From: Candidatus Nitronauta litoralis
GTDB lineage: Bacteria; Nitrospinota; Nitrospinia; Nitrospinales; Nitrospinaceae
DNA: 64,000 nt
Direction: 5' to 3'
Assembly (NCBI GenBank): GCA_015698285.1
Contig: CP048685.1
Location: 310,001 to 374,000, forward strand
Numbering within the stretch: the first letter of the stretch is position 1; each line of letters opens with the position of its first letter. Position numbers and translations under genes: made by a program. Shown here in pieces: positions 52,045 through 60,731 of this stretch. The notes below the pieces were generated by a model, which saw only the letters and a program-made list of their open reading frames with translations, had not been told where the DNA came from and ran no database searches.

Positions 52045-54195
52045 TTGAAAATCAAACCGTCCCTGATCATCACCGCTGTTTTTCTAATATACGGCTTCCT
52101 GCTGACACCACTAGGACACATTGACCTTCCCACAATCAAAGACCTCAATCCTGGATACTATTCCATCAGGACTATTGACCCGGGTGATGATTCCGGGTAC
52201 TACGCCTATGTCCGATCAACAGTAATCGATGGCGACCTCGATTTTTTCAACGAAAAATATTTCTGGCATTTTGATTCAGTGGTCGACACCGGTTACACAG
52301 CCAACTACTGGTATATTGGTGCCCCCATCCTGTGGGCCCCGTTTTTCCTGACAGGACACCTCATCACACTGGTTTACCAGTCGCTGGGAATCCCCTTCTC
52401 GCTGGACGGTTACTCGCTGCCTTACAAAGGCATGACCTTCATCGGCTCCGCCTTCCTTTCCCTTTCCGGTCTGCTGATTTGCTTTGCCTGTCTGCGTAAA
52501 CACTTTCATGAAAAAATTGCGCTGGGAACCACCTTACTGGTTTTCGCGGCAACCTGCCTGCCCTATTTCACTTTTATCAGAAACAGGATGAGCCACAGCG
52601 GTGATGTTTTTATCGCCTTTGCCTTCTTCTATTTTTTTCTAGCTTACCGGGAGAACCGCCGCCAACCGGCCTGGTTTTTTATTGCCTGGGGACTGCTGCT
52701 TGGCCTGCTCACCGACCTCCGATACATCAGCATTCTTTACGCAATTCTTCCGGTAGGGCAAATGCTGGTCTACGGTGCGAGACTCCCCAAAACATCCCGA
52801 ACTTCTTTATGGACAGGTCTGGTTTGGGGTATCGTCGGCTTCCTGATTGCCTTTTCTCCGCAAGCGGCTTTCTGGCTCCGTATCCACGGTTCATTTTCCT
52901 CTCTGAACCCCTATTCCATTATGGTCGAGCCAACAGTTGCCAGTGTCTTCCACTCCATTGGAGAATTGTTTTTCAACGGTACCCGCGGATTGTTGAAAAT
53001 GGAATTTATCTGGGTACTCGGCCTTTGTGGTCTTCCCCTGGTCTGGAAGCGCGATCGGACTCTGGCAATCATGCTATCCCTGGTTTTTATCGGATTTTGT
53101 GTGCCGCAAATCGTCATCATGGATCCCGCGACTTTTGGACAACGCTATCTATTACCGGCCCTGCCTGTGCTGGCCTGGGGATTGGCCCAACTCACAGAAA
53201 CTCTCAGCCGGCTCAAGCAGTGGCGACTGATTTTCACTGCTGGCATTGCAGGAAGTCTCTGGATTTATATTCTCATCCTGAATTACAAAGTGATTCTGCC
53301 CCACAACGACCCGGAGTTTTTGTGGCATGCCCTGCAAGGATTGCCAAACCTGATGAATCGCCCGGAATTTTTTCGTCCAACCACATTCCTGGATTTATGG
53401 GCTTCCGGTGAGCTCCGCTTGCGAACAGCACAGGACTGGTTTTTCCTCGTCGTGCTTCCCCTGCTGACAGTCGTCCTTTGTATATTCGCACTAGCGATTT
53501 CCTGGAAACCACTTCCCTCCTCCTCGCGAAACAGTCTGCGAAAAAACGTTGTCAGCTTTGGAGGTATTTTCTGTATCGTGCTCACCCTGTGGATTATCGC
53601 CAGGCACCCTGCTTTTCCCCGCCAGGAAACAGCAGAACGATACCGTACTGCCGCTATCAGCAAATGGTTTAAGGATCCGGCTCACACTGAAACAACGCAA
53701 AAACTCCTCAACAAATCAGAGAAACTCAATCCGCAGGAAGCCGAAACCTGGCGGATTCGGGGCGACCTGGCGTTCATGCAGGGCGACTGGCCGACTGCGG
53801 AACAGTTTTACCAACAGGCGATTCTGCGAGATAACAACACGCCCGCCCGGGTACAACTGGAGAGGGTCCGGTTAATCATGAGGAAAAAATCTGAGAACGA
53901 ACAGGATGTCACTATCTTGAACGAAGTCAGAAGAGGATACCAGTTGCTCGATTTTCAAAAACAACCCTTCCAGGCACTGGAAGTTTTTAAATCAGCTTTG
54001 CGGCTTAATCCCTCATCACCCTATTCCTCGGGACTCATCGCCCTGCTGCGCCAACACAGCCAGCAAAATATTCGGATGCGACAGGCAGGAAATCAATCGC
54101 AGGGCATCTCAGACATCTCCTGGATGCTGCTCGGCACAAGCCTGAACGAAGTCCGGCTCAACCTACCACTTTTCCAACAAAGAATTAAATTTTAG
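52045..54195 (+). CDS. Polytopic GT-C-type membrane glycosyltransferase-like protein with TPR tail
   Basis: About 11-12 membrane helices cover residues 1-530. The first periplasmic loop carries an acidic motif (DPGDDSGYYAYVRS), as in GT39/GT83 mannosyl- and arabinosyl-transferases that use lipid-linked sugars. The C-terminal 170 residues contain TPR-like units (e.g. AETWRIRGDLAFMQGDWPTA and QALEVFKSALRLN across 640-680). 716 residues. The start is TTG 52045; the nearest upstream ATG (52001) is in another frame. Substrate and acceptor are unknown. It is convergent with the CarH-like regulator. Confidence 0.75.
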   Translation: MKIKPSLIITAVFLIYGFLLTPLGHIDLPTIKDLNPGYYSIRTIDPGDDSGYYAYVRSTVIDGDLDFFNEKYFWHFDSVVDTGYTANYWYIGAPILWAPFFLTGHLITLVYQSLGIPFSLDGYSLPYKGMTFIGSAFLSLSGLLICFACLRKHFHEKIALGTTLLVFAATCLPYFTFIRNRMSHSGDVFIAFAFFYFFLAYRENRRQPAWFFIAWGLLLGLLTDLRYISILYAILPVGQMLVYGARLPKTSRTSLWTGLVWGIVGFLIAFSPQAAFWLRIHGSFSSLNPYSIMVEPTVASVFHSIGELFFNGTRGLLKMEFIWVLGLCGLPLVWKRDRTLAIMLSLVFIGFCVPQIVIMDPATFGQRYLLPALPVLAWGLAQLTETLSRLKQWRLIFTAGIAGSLWIYILILNYKVILPHNDPEFLWHALQGLPNLMNRPEFFRPTTFLDLWASGELRLRTAQDWFFLVVLPLLTVVLCIFALAISWKPLPSSSRNSLRKNVVSFGGIFCIVLTLWIIARHPAFPRQETAERYRTAAISKWFKDPAHTETTQKLLNKSEKLNPQEAETWRIRGDLAFMQGDWPTAEQFYQQAILRDNNTPARVQLERVRLIMRKKSENEQDVTILNEVRRGYQLLDFQKQPFQALEVFKSALRLNPSSPYSSGLIALLRQHSQQNIRMRQAGNQSQGISDISWMLLGTSLNEVRLNLPLFQQRIKF

Positions 54196-54222
54196 AGAGA
54201 TGAAAAAACACAAGTAAGTTTA

Positions 54223-55176
54223 TCAGCCACTGAGGGTTCTGGAACTATTATTGAGCCAGAGAAAATAATCTTCTATCGAGGTGAATGCACTAACCCCTTC
54301 AGGAATTTTCTTTTCGGGAATGTTTCCGACACCCGCCCCGCCAAGAATAAGGTGCACCCTTTCAGGCAATTCGTTTCTTAATTCAAGAATGCATTTCAGG
54401 GCTTCTTTCACAGGGTAAGAAATAGAAATACTGATTCCCAACGCCTGCGAAGTTGACCGGTGCACGGCCGATACCGTATCTACTACCGGAGTGTCCTTCC
54501 CAAGAAAAACCACACGCCTACCGGCCAATGCTGTGGTCAGGGCACACATCTGGATGCCGACTCTGTGTTGCTCCCCAGGAAGTGTGGTGAGAACAAACGA
54601 TCCGCCTACATTTCGCTCATTGAGCTTGCGCCACTGGCCTCCCATAAAATCGCTTAACGCTTCAGACGCAAAATGCTCTTGTGAAACGGTCAGCTCACCA
54701 TCCTCCCACTGCTGGCCCACTTCTTTTAGAAAAGGAACTGCCAGTTCGCTTAAAAAAGGCAATGGACCCCGCAATCCCCATTCATGATAAAACTGGGCGG
54801 TCAGATAACCTTCATCATAGTGTCGGGATGCAGTGACCCACTCCAGAATCAGGGGCGTGTCTCGTAAAGTTGAAACGGGATGCTCTGTGTTCTCCAGGGA
54901 TGGATTAGCAGAGGTCGGGTTCAGCAGTTTCTCAAGCTCATCAAGAGAATTGTTGACCACCTTGCGCGTTCGGAATCCTTTGTCAATTGCCGAGGCCACC
55001 GCACGCAGTCGCTTGACCTCTTCATGTGGATAGCGCCGATGGCCGGAGGGCAAACGCAATACTTTAAGAGCGTCATAGCGTCTTTCCCAGACGCGGAGGG
55101 TGTGCTGACCAATTCCAGTGAGTTGCGCAAGCTGCCCGATGGTCAGTGTTTTATCTGGTTCGGTATCCTGGCTCAT
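54223..55176 (-). CDS. CarH/LitR-type B12-dependent photoreceptor regulator (MerR family)
   Basis: MerR-type DNA-binding domain at residues 9-75 (LTIGQLAQLTGIGQHTLRVW, RRYP), then a four-helix bundle and a cobalamin-binding Rossmann domain (about 190-310). The light-sensing signature is intact: W157-x9-E167-H168, the same spacing as the W/E/H set that caps adenosylcobalamin in Thermus CarH. The lower-ligand motif is GEQHRVG with H204 (ExHxxG), 36 residues after H168. Such proteins repress in the dark and release DNA in light, usually controlling carotenoid or photolyase genes. I chose ATG 55176 (317 residues), with AGGAG just upstream; the frame open to 55368 adds 64 Pro/Gly-rich residues. 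It lies downstream of the gene at 55387 on the same strand. Confidence 0.88.
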   Translation of the reverse strand: MSQDTEPDKTLTIGQLAQLTGIGQHTLRVWERRYDALKVLRLPSGHRRYPHEEVKRLRAVASAIDKGFRTRKVVNNSLDELEKLLNPTSANPSLENTEHPVSTLRDTPLILEWVTASRHYDEGYLTAQFYHEWGLRGPLPFLSELAVPFLKEVGQQWEDGELTVSQEHFASEALSDFMGGQWRKLNERNVGGSFVLTTLPGEQHRVGIQMCALTTALAGRRVVFLGKDTPVVDTVSAVHRSTSQALGISISISYPVKEALKCILELRNELPERVHLILGGAGVGNIPEKKIPEGVSAFTSIEDYFLWLNNSSRTLSG

Positions 55177-55386
55177 CCTCTCCTCTTCATGTTCTGCGAA
55201 CAACATTTTTGCCTCTCGCCGGTAAAAGAATAGCCTGTTTCCACAAACTTTCCAATGGAAGAAAAAAGGGAGGAGGACCCCACCCGGCCGGCTCCTTGAA
55301 CCCGGTGGAGTCCCTGGGGCTTCAGGGAAGGACTTCTCGAAACCCCGATGGTTCGGTTGCCCAAGCATCCAAACCCACCTCCCTGA

Positions 55387-56082
55387 TCAGTACCGTCCAA
55401 CGTTCTCACCCGGAACCGCTGCTATCGGCATGCCCTGCACATGCTTGAGAACCTGCAGTCCCATGGAAGTACGCTGGACGGTGAAGGCCATCCCACCCAG
55501 AAGCGTATTAAACGTATTGCCCACTTTGATCCCGTAACGCTGCAGCATTTTCTGTTCGCCCTGACTGAGTCCGATTGCTCCGGATGGGTTGTTTCCTGTC
55601 AGGTTGTTTGCGATCTTTTTCTGGGCATCCAGACTGAACACCCATTCGAAATCCAGATGGCGATGGTCATGCCCTGGGTGCGCTGCCCTCATTGATGATT
55701 TGATCACCTGATGGGTCGAACTCATGGGCAGATTCCATTGAGGGGCATCATCATGGCCCAGAGTCGGGCCTTCAATATGAAGGCCGGAGGACGTTCGGGT
55801 GACCTCAATCATTTGATCACCGACGCGGGTTTTAAAACGATTGCCTACCTGGATTCCATATTCCTTGAGAGTTTTCTGCTCAAAACCTGAAAGACCAACC
55901 GTTTCGTTTCCTTCATTCATACCGCGCTGGATCCTGTCGGCAACCTTCTGGTCAAAAGTCCAGCCGACCGGGATGCTGCGGTGATCGTGACCGGTTCCCT
56001 GGTGAGCCAGAGCATTTCCTGCATTGAGGAAAGAAGCGATTGCGAGAGCGCAGATGATTTTGGTGATCTTTCGGGTTGTCAT
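55387..56082 (-). CDS. Secreted protein with a duplicated GHDH-headed domain
   Basis: I do not recognise the family. After a signal peptide (cut near GNALA, about residue 26) the mature part consists of two tandem copies of one domain of about 75 residues, each introduced by GHDHR. Copy 1 has GWTFDQKVADRIQR, GLSGFEQKTLKEYGIQVGNR and VTRTSSGLHI. Copy 2 has EWVFSLDAQKKIANNL, GLSQGEQKMLQRYGIKVGNT and VQRTSMGLQV. The His/Asp headers could bind metal. ATG 56082 has AAGGAG eight bases upstream; the longer start at 56142 is not needed. Its promoter (56161-56216) carries two palindromes, and the CarH-like regulator lies 210 bases downstream. Confidence 0.8.
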   Translation of the reverse strand: MTTRKITKIICALAIASFLNAGNALAHQGTGHDHRSIPVGWTFDQKVADRIQRGMNEGNETVGLSGFEQKTLKEYGIQVGNRFKTRVGDQMIEVTRTSSGLHIEGPTLGHDDAPQWNLPMSSTHQVIKSSMRAAHPGHDHRHLDFEWVFSLDAQKKIANNLTGNNPSGAIGLSQGEQKMLQRYGIKVGNTFNTLLGGMAFTVQRTSMGLQVLKHVQGMPIAAVPGENVGRY

Positions 56083-56160
56083 GGCGTTTCTCCTTAAGTT
56101 TCGATTTTTCTTTTTATTTTTTAAAACTGGATGATTGAGCAATTCCAGAAATCAATTCGT

Positions 56161-56216
56161 TGTCTAGAATCTATATTAGACTATCTTCCAATTATGTCAA
56201 ACTAATTTTTTAGACA
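56161..56216 (-). promoter_or_regulatory. Sigma70-type promoter overlapped by two 34-bp-spaced palindromes
   Basis: On the minus strand a perfect -35 TTGACA (56200-56195) and a -10 TAATAT (56178-56173) are 16 bases apart. Two imperfect inverted repeats overlap them: TGTCTA (56161-56166) with TAGACTA (56177-56183), and TGTCAA (56195-56200) with TAGACA (56211-56216). Matching half sites are exactly 34 bases apart. The position fits an operator that blocks RNA polymerase. The CarH-like regulator encoded downstream is the natural candidate to bind here. The rest of the gap 56083-56490 is AT-rich with no gene seen. Confidence 0.65.
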
Positions 56217-56490
56217 AAATAAAAGAAAAAACATAACTATTTATTTTTAAATGGGTTAAATGATAAAAATATTTTAAGATTTTATATTTTCAGGGGGTTA
56301 GGGTGCGCCAAATTCGGGGGTTTTGAAGGACTTTCTCGTTTAGAGCCAGGGATTCGCGTCCCAAATTATGGTCCCTAAAGAACTGAAATCTGTATAATTC
56401 GGTATATCAATGCTTGAAAACCATGATTATTTCTTTGAGTTTTCATTTCGCGGAAATTAAAGCTGAAAGATTCGTTAGCCAAGGACTTTT

Positions 56491-57960
56491 ATGAAAGAAG
56501 ATTTAACCATCGAAGAAATCAAGGAGCTATGCGATGCCGATCCAGAAAATGTTGAATTGAAAGAAAAGCTCTTCTTGGAACTTTTCAACGGAGAAAGAGA
56601 TAAGGATGAATTAACTTCCTATCTAAAAAAAATACGTAACCTCTATGAATTAGATAAAAACAACACCACTATTAGAGAACTTTTTGCGATCGGATTGAGG
56701 CTTGCCCTGGAGGCTGAAGAACCTGAAGAACCAGAAAATCTATTAAATGAGATCCAAAGCCTCTATGAATTAGACGAGAAAAATATTTTTATTAGAACTC
56801 AACTCGCATTGGCATTAGCCAGTTATACTTTAGAAACAGACCTGGAATTAACCAAAGAGGTTGTTGAAAAAATAAAATCTCTTTATGAAAAAGATCAGGA
56901 AAATTCAACTATCAGGGAAGCATATGCGTATGGACTGGTGAATATCACCTGGGAAACAAATCAAGATGCAATATTATCCAATTCAAAAAAAATTGAGACA
57001 CTCTACAATAAAGAACCTGATAATCACACAATTAGAGAATACTTAGCCCAGGCTTTCGCAAATGGCTTTATAGATTTCAACCAGAATTCATCCTTAGTAT
57101 TTTTTGAAAAAATCCAGAATCTTTATGAAGTTGACCAAAATAATGTAGGAATAAGAAGAATTCTTGCAGATGTGATTTCCAAAGCAACGGTTTCATGCGA
57201 CAGCCAAAGTCAATTTATGCTAATTGAAAAATTACAATCCTTGTTCGAAGTAGACCCGGAAAATGATGAGATCAAAGAGTCTTTTTCAATTGCCCTTTAC
57301 AATGCTTCATTCGACTATAATGGTAAAGAGACCATTATCTTTATTGATAAAATTCAACGCCTGCATGAGAGCGCCCCAGACAATAACTCCATCAAAGAAT
57401 TGCTGGCTGGCTGCCTGTATAATGCCAGTGTATATGCTGACATAGAAACAGTGACAGAATTTATTTCCAGACTTCAACAGCTTTTCGATTCGGGACCGGA
57501 AAATTTCACCATTGGCGAATATTTAGCAAAAAGTCTCTACAATTTAAGCGTGGATGCAGACCTGGAATTAAAACAACAAATTTTAAGAAAAGTAGAAAAC
57601 CTCTATGAAAGGGATCTTGATGGTCAAATGGGTGGGATGGCGTTAGCAGGTTGTCTATATGAATTTACTCGAGCTTCTGGTTCACTAGATTTCCAAGAAC
57701 TTATAATACGTCTATTAAACCTTCATGAGACAGAACCAGAAGATGACCAAATCAGGGAGCTATTAGCGAAAAGCCTAGCCACCTACCTTTATTATATTTA
57801 TGGAGAGCAAAGGACAACATATCTTGAAAAACTTAAAGTATTAAAGAGGAATTGGCCTGACGATAGTTACTGGCAAGACATTACAAATTATTTTGCCAGC
57901 AAGGAAGATAAAAGCTGGAAGTTTCCCGCTGATTTTTTTCGTGGACAAATAAAAAACTAA
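56491..57960 (+). CDS. Protein of ten 40-residue helical tandem repeats
   Basis: I do not recognise a family. After about 46 residues the whole 489-residue chain is made of roughly ten repeats, each exactly 40 residues in the copies I counted. Each begins KIxxLYExDxxNxxIRExLA and continues xALxNaxxexd plus a variable amphipathic stretch. The pattern predicts a two- or three-helix unit, related in style to TPR or HEAT, forming a solenoid for protein binding. No signal peptide or enzyme domain is seen. The gene is strongly AT-rich compared with its surroundings and stands alone, which suggests acquisition. The start ATG 56491 lacks a strong ribosome site. Confidence 0.8.
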   Translation: MKEDLTIEEIKELCDADPENVELKEKLFLELFNGERDKDELTSYLKKIRNLYELDKNNTTIRELFAIGLRLALEAEEPEEPENLLNEIQSLYELDEKNIFIRTQLALALASYTLETDLELTKEVVEKIKSLYEKDQENSTIREAYAYGLVNITWETNQDAILSNSKKIETLYNKEPDNHTIREYLAQAFANGFIDFNQNSSLVFFEKIQNLYEVDQNNVGIRRILADVISKATVSCDSQSQFMLIEKLQSLFEVDPENDEIKESFSIALYNASFDYNGKETIIFIDKIQRLHESAPDNNSIKELLAGCLYNASVYADIETVTEFISRLQQLFDSGPENFTIGEYLAKSLYNLSVDADLELKQQILRKVENLYERDLDGQMGGMALAGCLYEFTRASGSLDFQELIIRLLNLHETEPEDDQIRELLAKSLATYLYYIYGEQRTTYLEKLKVLKRNWPDDSYWQDITNYFASKEDKSWKFPADFFRGQIKN

Positions 57961-58004
57961 AGATCGCCCAAAACTCCCACCTGCTTTTACAGGAATAACT
58001 TTTC

Positions 58005-58403
58005 TCACCCTTCTTCTTTAGGCGGGATACCGGCGGCGTGGTGGAGAGCCATCTTCCAGTTGCCGTTTTCTTTTCTGAATATATTGGTCGCGTGGACGGC
58101 AGACGACTGTACGCCCTGCTCGTGTATTGAAAATAAATTTTCCTGACAACTGACCCAGGCCATCCCGCCCGAAACCATCACCTCTGTGTTCGACAACTTG
58201 ATTTCCATGTGATCGGTGTTCTCGAAAATACCGCCCCAGCTGTCGATGATCTTGTCGTGCCCTTTGATAACGGGCCAACCGGGATGGATGCAGATGGGTT
58301 CGTCGCCTTCCAGCCAAAGCCCGTGCATTGCCTCAAGGTTCTGTTTATTGAACGCATCATAAAAACTCTGGTTCGCATGGAATACATCAACCTTTACGTT
58401 CAT
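58005..58403 (-). CDS. SnoaL/NTF2-like small protein
   Basis: A 132-residue NTF2-like cone fold. Features are FYDAFNKQNLEAMHGLWLEG, ICIHPGWPVIKGHDKIIDSW, MAWVSCQENLF and the closing ENGNWKMALHHAAGIP. Such proteins are binding or isomerase-type domains with many roles, often annotated SnoaL_3/DUF4440. Function here is unknown. Transcribed alone between the repeat protein and the ccm operon. Confidence 0.8.
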   Translation of the reverse strand: MNVKVDVFHANQSFYDAFNKQNLEAMHGLWLEGDEPICIHPGWPVIKGHDKIIDSWGGIFENTDHMEIKLSNTEVMVSGGMAWVSCQENLFSIHEQGVQSSAVHATNIFRKENGNWKMALHHAAGIPPKEEG

Positions 58404-58442
58404 TGGAAATTTACCTTTGGTTTTGACCTTTGGTTAATCTTT

Positions 58443-58464
58443 TCTCCCCCTTCTCCGAAGGGGG
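58443..58464. repeat. Palindromic repeat, end-type copy
   Basis: Twenty-two bases with the core CCCCCTTCTCCGAAGGGGG, identical to the left end of the element at 8805-8933. It is followed by CGGGGGGCTTCTTCC, similar to the inside of that element. It lies in the 210-base gap 58404-58613, which holds no gene. Confidence 0.6.
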
Positions 58465-58613
58465 CCGGGGGGCTTCTTCCTTCTGATTTTTACCTGGATA
58501 AAAATAACAGGCTCAAGCTAACTGTACTTTAAAATTACCCCGCTTCGCATACTTCTAAAAAAAGCGTTATCATCTCACCCTCCCCTTCAACAGGCACAGA
58601 AAAAAGCTGCTGA

Positions 58614-59219
58614 TCAGGGCTTCCTGTTTAACAGAAACTCAATCGCTTTAAACGTCTCTGGACTCTCCCAGTTTTTAGCACCGTCGACTCGGGCGGCGAT
58701 CATGCCATGTTTATCGACCACAAAGGTCGACGGGATGGTCAGGGTCTGGTATTTATTTTCAACTTCCATATCGTGGTCGAGCAAAATTGGAAACGACAGA
58801 TTCTTCTCTTTAGCAAATGCGCGCACGGCCTCGTCTCGCCCTTTATCAAAACTGACGGCGAGCACGGTCAATCCTTCTGATCGAAAACGGCGATACAGGT
58901 TTTCGATACTCGGCATCTCCACCCGGCACGGTGCACACCAGGTGGCCCACAGGTTGATGACCACCACCTGCCCGTGAAAATCCGACAGACGCACGCGTTT
59001 CCCCTCAAGATCGCTGACGGTGAAATCAGGCGCGATGTAGCCTTCTTCAGCCTTCACCTCACCTTTGTGCACATTGTCCGCGATACCCTCTCGGGTCACG
59101 GCATCTTCAAAGAAGTGCTCGGTGAACAGGAGAATGGCGATCACAAAACACAGGACGAATATCGCCGCGTATTTTTTAATTAGAGTAGAGTCGCTGTTTT
59201 TTAAGGCGATCGATTTCAT
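58614..59219 (-). CDS. TlpA/ResA/CcmG-type thioredoxin-like protein
   Basis: Membrane-anchored thiol-disulfide oxidoreductase that should reduce apocytochrome cysteines for heme attachment. One N-terminal helix (AAIFVLCFVIAILLF, about 20-34) is followed by a thioredoxin fold with the active site WATWCAPCRVEMPSIENLY and the cis-Pro region TIPSTFVVDKHG. 201 residues. The start at 59219 overlaps the ccmC end by 44 bases. It is the last gene of the ccm run, in the usual place of ccmG. Confidence 0.9.
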   Translation of the reverse strand: MKSIALKNSDSTLIKKYAAIFVLCFVIAILLFTEHFFEDAVTREGIADNVHKGEVKAEEGYIAPDFTVSDLEGKRVRLSDFHGQVVVINLWATWCAPCRVEMPSIENLYRRFRSEGLTVLAVSFDKGRDEAVRAFAKEKNLSFPILLDHDMEVENKYQTLTIPSTFVVDKHGMIAARVDGAKNWESPETFKAIEFLLNRKP

Positions 59220-59904
59220 CTTTCATCTTTTCAATTCGGACCCGCACGCTGACCAGTAGAAAATAAATAAGCGTGAACGCGCCGAGCGCCACCAGCAGGG
59301 TGACCCCCATGGAGGTGTCGATGCCGGTACCGATGCCTTCCGACGTGATGATTTTTGGCGACGGGTGCTGCGACCCCCACCACAATACGGAAAAGTGGAT
59401 TAAAGGAATGTCGAGCGCACCGACGATGCCGATGATGGCTGAATACTTGGCGCGGGTGGAGCCTTCATTGGTTTGCAGTCGCAGCATGAGATAGGCCGCG
59501 TAGATCAGCCAGAGCACCAGTGTGAGTGTGAGACGTGGGTCCCACGTCCACCAGATACCCCAGATCGGCTTGGCCCAGATGGGACCTGTGATGAGGACCA
59601 GCGAACAGAACAGCATGCCGACTTCTGCCGACGCGTGTGCGTAGATATCCCATTCCCTTTCCTTGCGCCAGAGAAACAGGATGCTGCAAATGAACACGAT
59701 GAAAAATGCGAAGAATGCCACCCAGGCGCAGGGTACATGAAAATACATGATGCGCTGGACAATGCCTTCGGTCCGTTCAGTTGGAACAAAAACAAATATA
59801 GCGGCCAGCATGGCGATGCCGCCGGCAACCGTCAACCAGAGCAGTAACCCCGGACCTTCATCATTTGTTTCTCCGGCTTCGAGAGTCTCTTCAACAGCAC
59901 TCAT
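59176..59904 (-). CDS. ccmC: Heme exporter/handling protein CcmC
   Basis: Integral membrane protein that passes heme to CcmE. Six helices are visible. The tryptophan-rich heme motif appears as PIWGIWWTWDPRLT, flanked by the two periplasmic heme ligands in MYFHVPCAW and PLIHFSVLWW. 242 residues. Its ATG overlaps the ccmD stop (ATGA). Confidence 0.92.
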   Translation of the reverse strand: MSAVEETLEAGETNDEGPGLLLWLTVAGGIAMLAAIFVFVPTERTEGIVQRIMYFHVPCAWVAFFAFFIVFICSILFLWRKEREWDIYAHASAEVGMLFCSLVLITGPIWAKPIWGIWWTWDPRLTLTLVLWLIYAAYLMLRLQTNEGSTRAKYSAIIGIVGALDIPLIHFSVLWWGSQHPSPKIITSEGIGTGIDTSMGVTLLVALGAFTLIYFLLVSVRVRIEKMKDEIDRLKKQRLYSN

Positions 59905-60050
59905 TTTCCTGATTCCTTGTCCAGGGTTTCTTTAAGAAGGTCGAGGTCCTGGCGAAGTGCGCGGTGGCGCTTCATCAGCGTGAACACATAGAACACGATA
60001 CCTCCCCAGACCGCGAGATTGGCCGCGAACAGGAATCCCAAGTTTTTCAT
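59901..60050 (-). CDS. ccmD: CcmD-like small membrane protein
   Basis: A 49-residue product found by reading the gap between ccmB and ccmC. One N-terminal helix (FLFAANLAVWGGIVFYVFTL) is followed by a charged helix (RHRALRQDLDLLKETLDKE), the CcmD pattern. In system I, CcmD helps release holo-CcmE from CcmABC. GGAGGAG lies just before ATG 60050, inside the end of ccmB, and the TGA overlaps the ccmC ATG. Size, place and topology all agree. Confidence 0.88.
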   Translation of the reverse strand: MKNLGFLFAANLAVWGGIVFYVFTLMKRHRALRQDLDLLKETLDKESGK

Positions 60051-60731
60051 CTACTCCTCCAGAATATGGTCGATAGTCATGATCGACACCGCCAGAAAAA
60101 TCACATCGAAACACAGGATCATGCCGACCCAGTTCATCATATCGCCGAGTTCTCCGCCTCTCAGCACCTGCGCCGTTAACCGCACCGAGCCGATGGCGAT
60201 CGGTACCATCAGCGGATACAACAAAAGCGGAAGCATAATCTCCCGCGTCTTCAGGTTCGACGACAACGAAGACAGGAGCGTTCCCAGCACGCTGAAACCC
60301 AAAGTTCCGATAAACAGGACAAACAGCAGCGGTCCCAGATTGGCGAGCAGGTCGATATTGAAGAATACCATGAACACCGGAAGAATGAACGCCTCCATAA
60401 CCAGGAAAAATATCAGGTTGCTCAGCATCTTGCCAAAATAGATAGCCGATCTGTCTATCGGTGCCAGCAGCAGGCCTTGGAGGCCGCTGTGTTCCTTTTC
60501 CAGTGTGAACGAACGGTTGAGCCCCAGTGTTCCAGCAAAAATCACGGCCACCCACAACACACCGGGCCCAACTTCATTACTGTTGACCAGGCTGAGATCC
60601 ACAGAAAAAATAAAAATGAGAATCACCAGCACCGCGAAAACAAACATCGAACTGAACAGTTCGCGGGTTTTAAATTCGGTCAGGAAATCCTTCCAGACGA
60701 TGGCCTTGATTTGTCCGAAGTAACTGTTCAA
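60051..60731 (-). CDS. ccmB: Heme exporter membrane subunit CcmB
   Basis: Membrane partner of CcmA. Six helices, with KDFLTEFKTRELFSSMFVFA at the N-terminus and EHSGLQGLLLAPIDRSAIYFG, the typical CcmB segment. 226 residues. Its start overlaps the ccmA stop by four bases, and ccmD follows at once. Confidence 0.92.
   Translation of the reverse strand: MNSYFGQIKAIVWKDFLTEFKTRELFSSMFVFAVLVILIFIFSVDLSLVNSNEVGPGVLWVAVIFAGTLGLNRSFTLEKEHSGLQGLLLAPIDRSAIYFGKMLSNLIFFLVMEAFILPVFMVFFNIDLLANLGPLLFVLFIGTLGFSVLGTLLSSLSSNLKTREIMLPLLLYPLMVPIAIGSVRLTAQVLRGGELGDMMNWVGMILCFDVIFLAVSIMTIDHILEE

Noticed and set aside
59932-60555. 207-codon minus-strand frame
   Set aside because: Out-of-frame shadow of ccmB and ccmD on the same strand; the true frames carry the family motifs.
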